Shown piece by piece: positions 6,524 to 6,952 of a DNA stretch of 6,952 nucleotides (positions are counted from its first letter, which is position 1; each line of letters starts with the position of its first letter). This DNA is from Spirochaetales bacterium (GTDB taxonomy: Bacteria > Spirochaetota > Spirochaetia > Treponematales > UBA12059). Both the position numbers and the translations under genes were made by a program. The stretch is from NCBI GenBank assembly GCA_004525355.1, contig SPCK01000111.1, forward strand, positions 1 through 6,952, read 5' to 3'. The notes under the pieces are model-generated. The model was not told where the DNA came from. It made no database searches and worked only from the letters and a program-made list of their open reading frames with translations.

Positions 6524-6553
6524 AGGCCGCCCATAATCGGGGCGGCCTTTCGC
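6524..6553 (+). terminator. GC-rich terminator-like hairpin
   Basis: AGGCCGCCC (6524-6532) pairs perfectly with GGGCGGCCT (6540-6548) around a 7-nt loop, followed on the plus strand by TTTCGCTTCCTGT. The T-tract is short and interrupted, but the 9-bp stem is very stable. The minus strand has no T-run after it, so it points to the end of a plus-strand transcript arising somewhere in 6060-6520, where no protein gene is evident. Confidence 0.5.
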
Positions 6554-6671
6554 TTCCTGTCAGTCAGTTTCAGAACCCGAAACCGTCAATATGCCCTGCC
6601 GACCTCCGCGGCGAACCAAACCTACAGGCAAAACATCAAGCCGAAGGGCGCGCAAGCCGACATTGAAACCG

Positions 6672-6952
6672 ATGATCATCACTTTGTACAAACCCGGCAG
6701 CGACGGCATCATTCGCTATTATACCATCCATGATCGCCAGCCCCTGCTGACGGCCCGGTATGCCCTGACCGTGGCGTGGAGAACAGGGGAAGGCCACGAA
6801 CGTGAGAAAATTTACGGTTTTGATACCCTGTCGGATATGGACAGTAAGATCCGCGAAGTCTTCGGCAAGCGATCAAAGTCCGGGTACCGCCTGCTGTACA
6901 GTTTCATGCGGGAGCGCCCGAGCGGGATCACGGCCGACGCCATACTCGCGGC
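6672..6952 (+). CDS. Small WGR-like domain protein (C-terminus outside window)
   Basis: The frame is open from the ATG at 6672 to the window edge (93 codons plus two bases). The visible protein begins MIITLYKPGSDGIIRYYTIH, with a short beta-rich segment, then YALTVAWRTGEG (30-41), GFDTLSDMDSKIREVFGKR (49-67) and SGYRLLYSF (70-78). The order Trp-Arg-x-Gly-x-Gly, then F-x-S/T with a charged helix, then K/R-x-GY resembles a WGR domain. WGR domains occur in poly(ADP-ribose) polymerases and in small bacterial proteins of unknown role. This is pattern recognition only. An in-frame ATG at 6591 would add 27 residues rich in Arg, Lys and Pro. Neither start has a good ribosome site, but the extension has visibly lower GC at third codon positions, so 6672 is preferred. 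Confidence 0.65.
   Translation, partial: MIITLYKPGSDGIIRYYTIHDRQPLLTARYALTVAWRTGEGHEREKIYGFDTLSDMDSKIREVFGKRSKSGYRLLYSFMRERPSGITADAILA

Larger units (their letters stand above)
6165..6553 (+). other. Gene-free region dense in inverted repeats; possible structured RNA
   Basis: The 654 bp between the glycosidase ORF and the next ATG hold no convincing protein gene. The first part (6018-6160) is AT-rich and carries the glycosidase promoter. From 6165 there are nine successive local inverted repeats: 6165-6187 (GGACCG/CGGTCC), 6200-6235, 6245-6260 (CGGGT/ACCCG), 6311-6323 (GGCAAC/GTTGCC), 6403-6419 (TTCGGT/ACCGAA), 6437-6465 (TTCCGG/CCGGAA), 6471-6495 (GATG-c-GCCTT/AAGGC-ac-CATC), 6498-6511 (CGCGC/GCGCG) and 6524-6548. 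The last looks like a terminator on the plus strand. No tmRNA, RNase P, tRNA or known riboswitch signature was recognised. The plus-strand promoter is not clear (TTGCTT at 6117 with TAAATT at 6139 is weak). It may be a non-coding RNA, a decayed gene, or just intergenic DNA. Confidence 0.3.

Noticed and set aside
1..6952. CRISPR array, tRNA or rRNA genes, or transposase
   Set aside because: No regularly spaced direct repeats, no tRNA cloverleaf signatures and no transposase-like protein were seen on either strand.

Overview
The window is a GC-rich bacterial chromosome segment with four complete protein genes, two more that run off the window edges, and a long non-coding stretch near the right end. 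The gene content fits a free-living spirochaete best: an MCE lipid-transport operon ending in a TPR lipoprotein with a relaxed lipobox, a trehalase-like glycosidase, and a small WGR-like protein. That placement rests on remembered family patterns, not on a search, and is moderate at best.

Positions 1-3515, minus strand: a tightly packed operon read right to left. It encodes an MlaE-type permease, an MlaF-type ATPase, an MlaD-type single-MCE-domain membrane protein and a TPR lipoprotein whose C-terminus lies outside the window. All junctions overlap (8, 4 and 4 bp), so the four proteins are probably translationally coupled and form one envelope lipid transporter. The ATPase has changed residues at the catalytic-glutamate and switch-histidine positions. 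A sigma70-like promoter (TTGAAA, 17 bp, GATACT) lies just before the first gene.

Positions 3516-4336: a divergent intergenic region with hairpins, then a plus-strand gene for a soluble DUF1707 plus LiaF-like C-terminal protein, of a kind linked to envelope-stress sensing. Positions 4337-4532 hold several inverted repeats between two convergent genes, including a likely terminator for the gene on the right.

Positions 4533-5957, minus strand: a glycoside hydrolase of the trehalase / GH63-like (alpha/alpha)6-barrel class. It has a very good promoter (TTGACA, 17 bp, TATATT). Its start is most likely a TTG preceded by AGGGGAG. The position expected to carry the general acid holds proline.

Positions 6018-6671: about 650 bp without a convincing protein gene. 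It begins AT-rich, becomes GC-rich, and contains nine successive local inverted repeats. The last is a strong terminator-like hairpin on the plus strand, so an unrecognised structured RNA is possible. One of these hairpins is a 36-nt relative of the palindrome on the other side of the glycosidase gene, with a compensatory base-pair change. From about 6672 a plus-strand gene for a small WGR-like protein runs off the right edge.

The strongest leads are the non-canonical ATPase in the MCE operon, the glycosidase with altered active-site positions, the paired palindromes, and the structured non-coding stretch.
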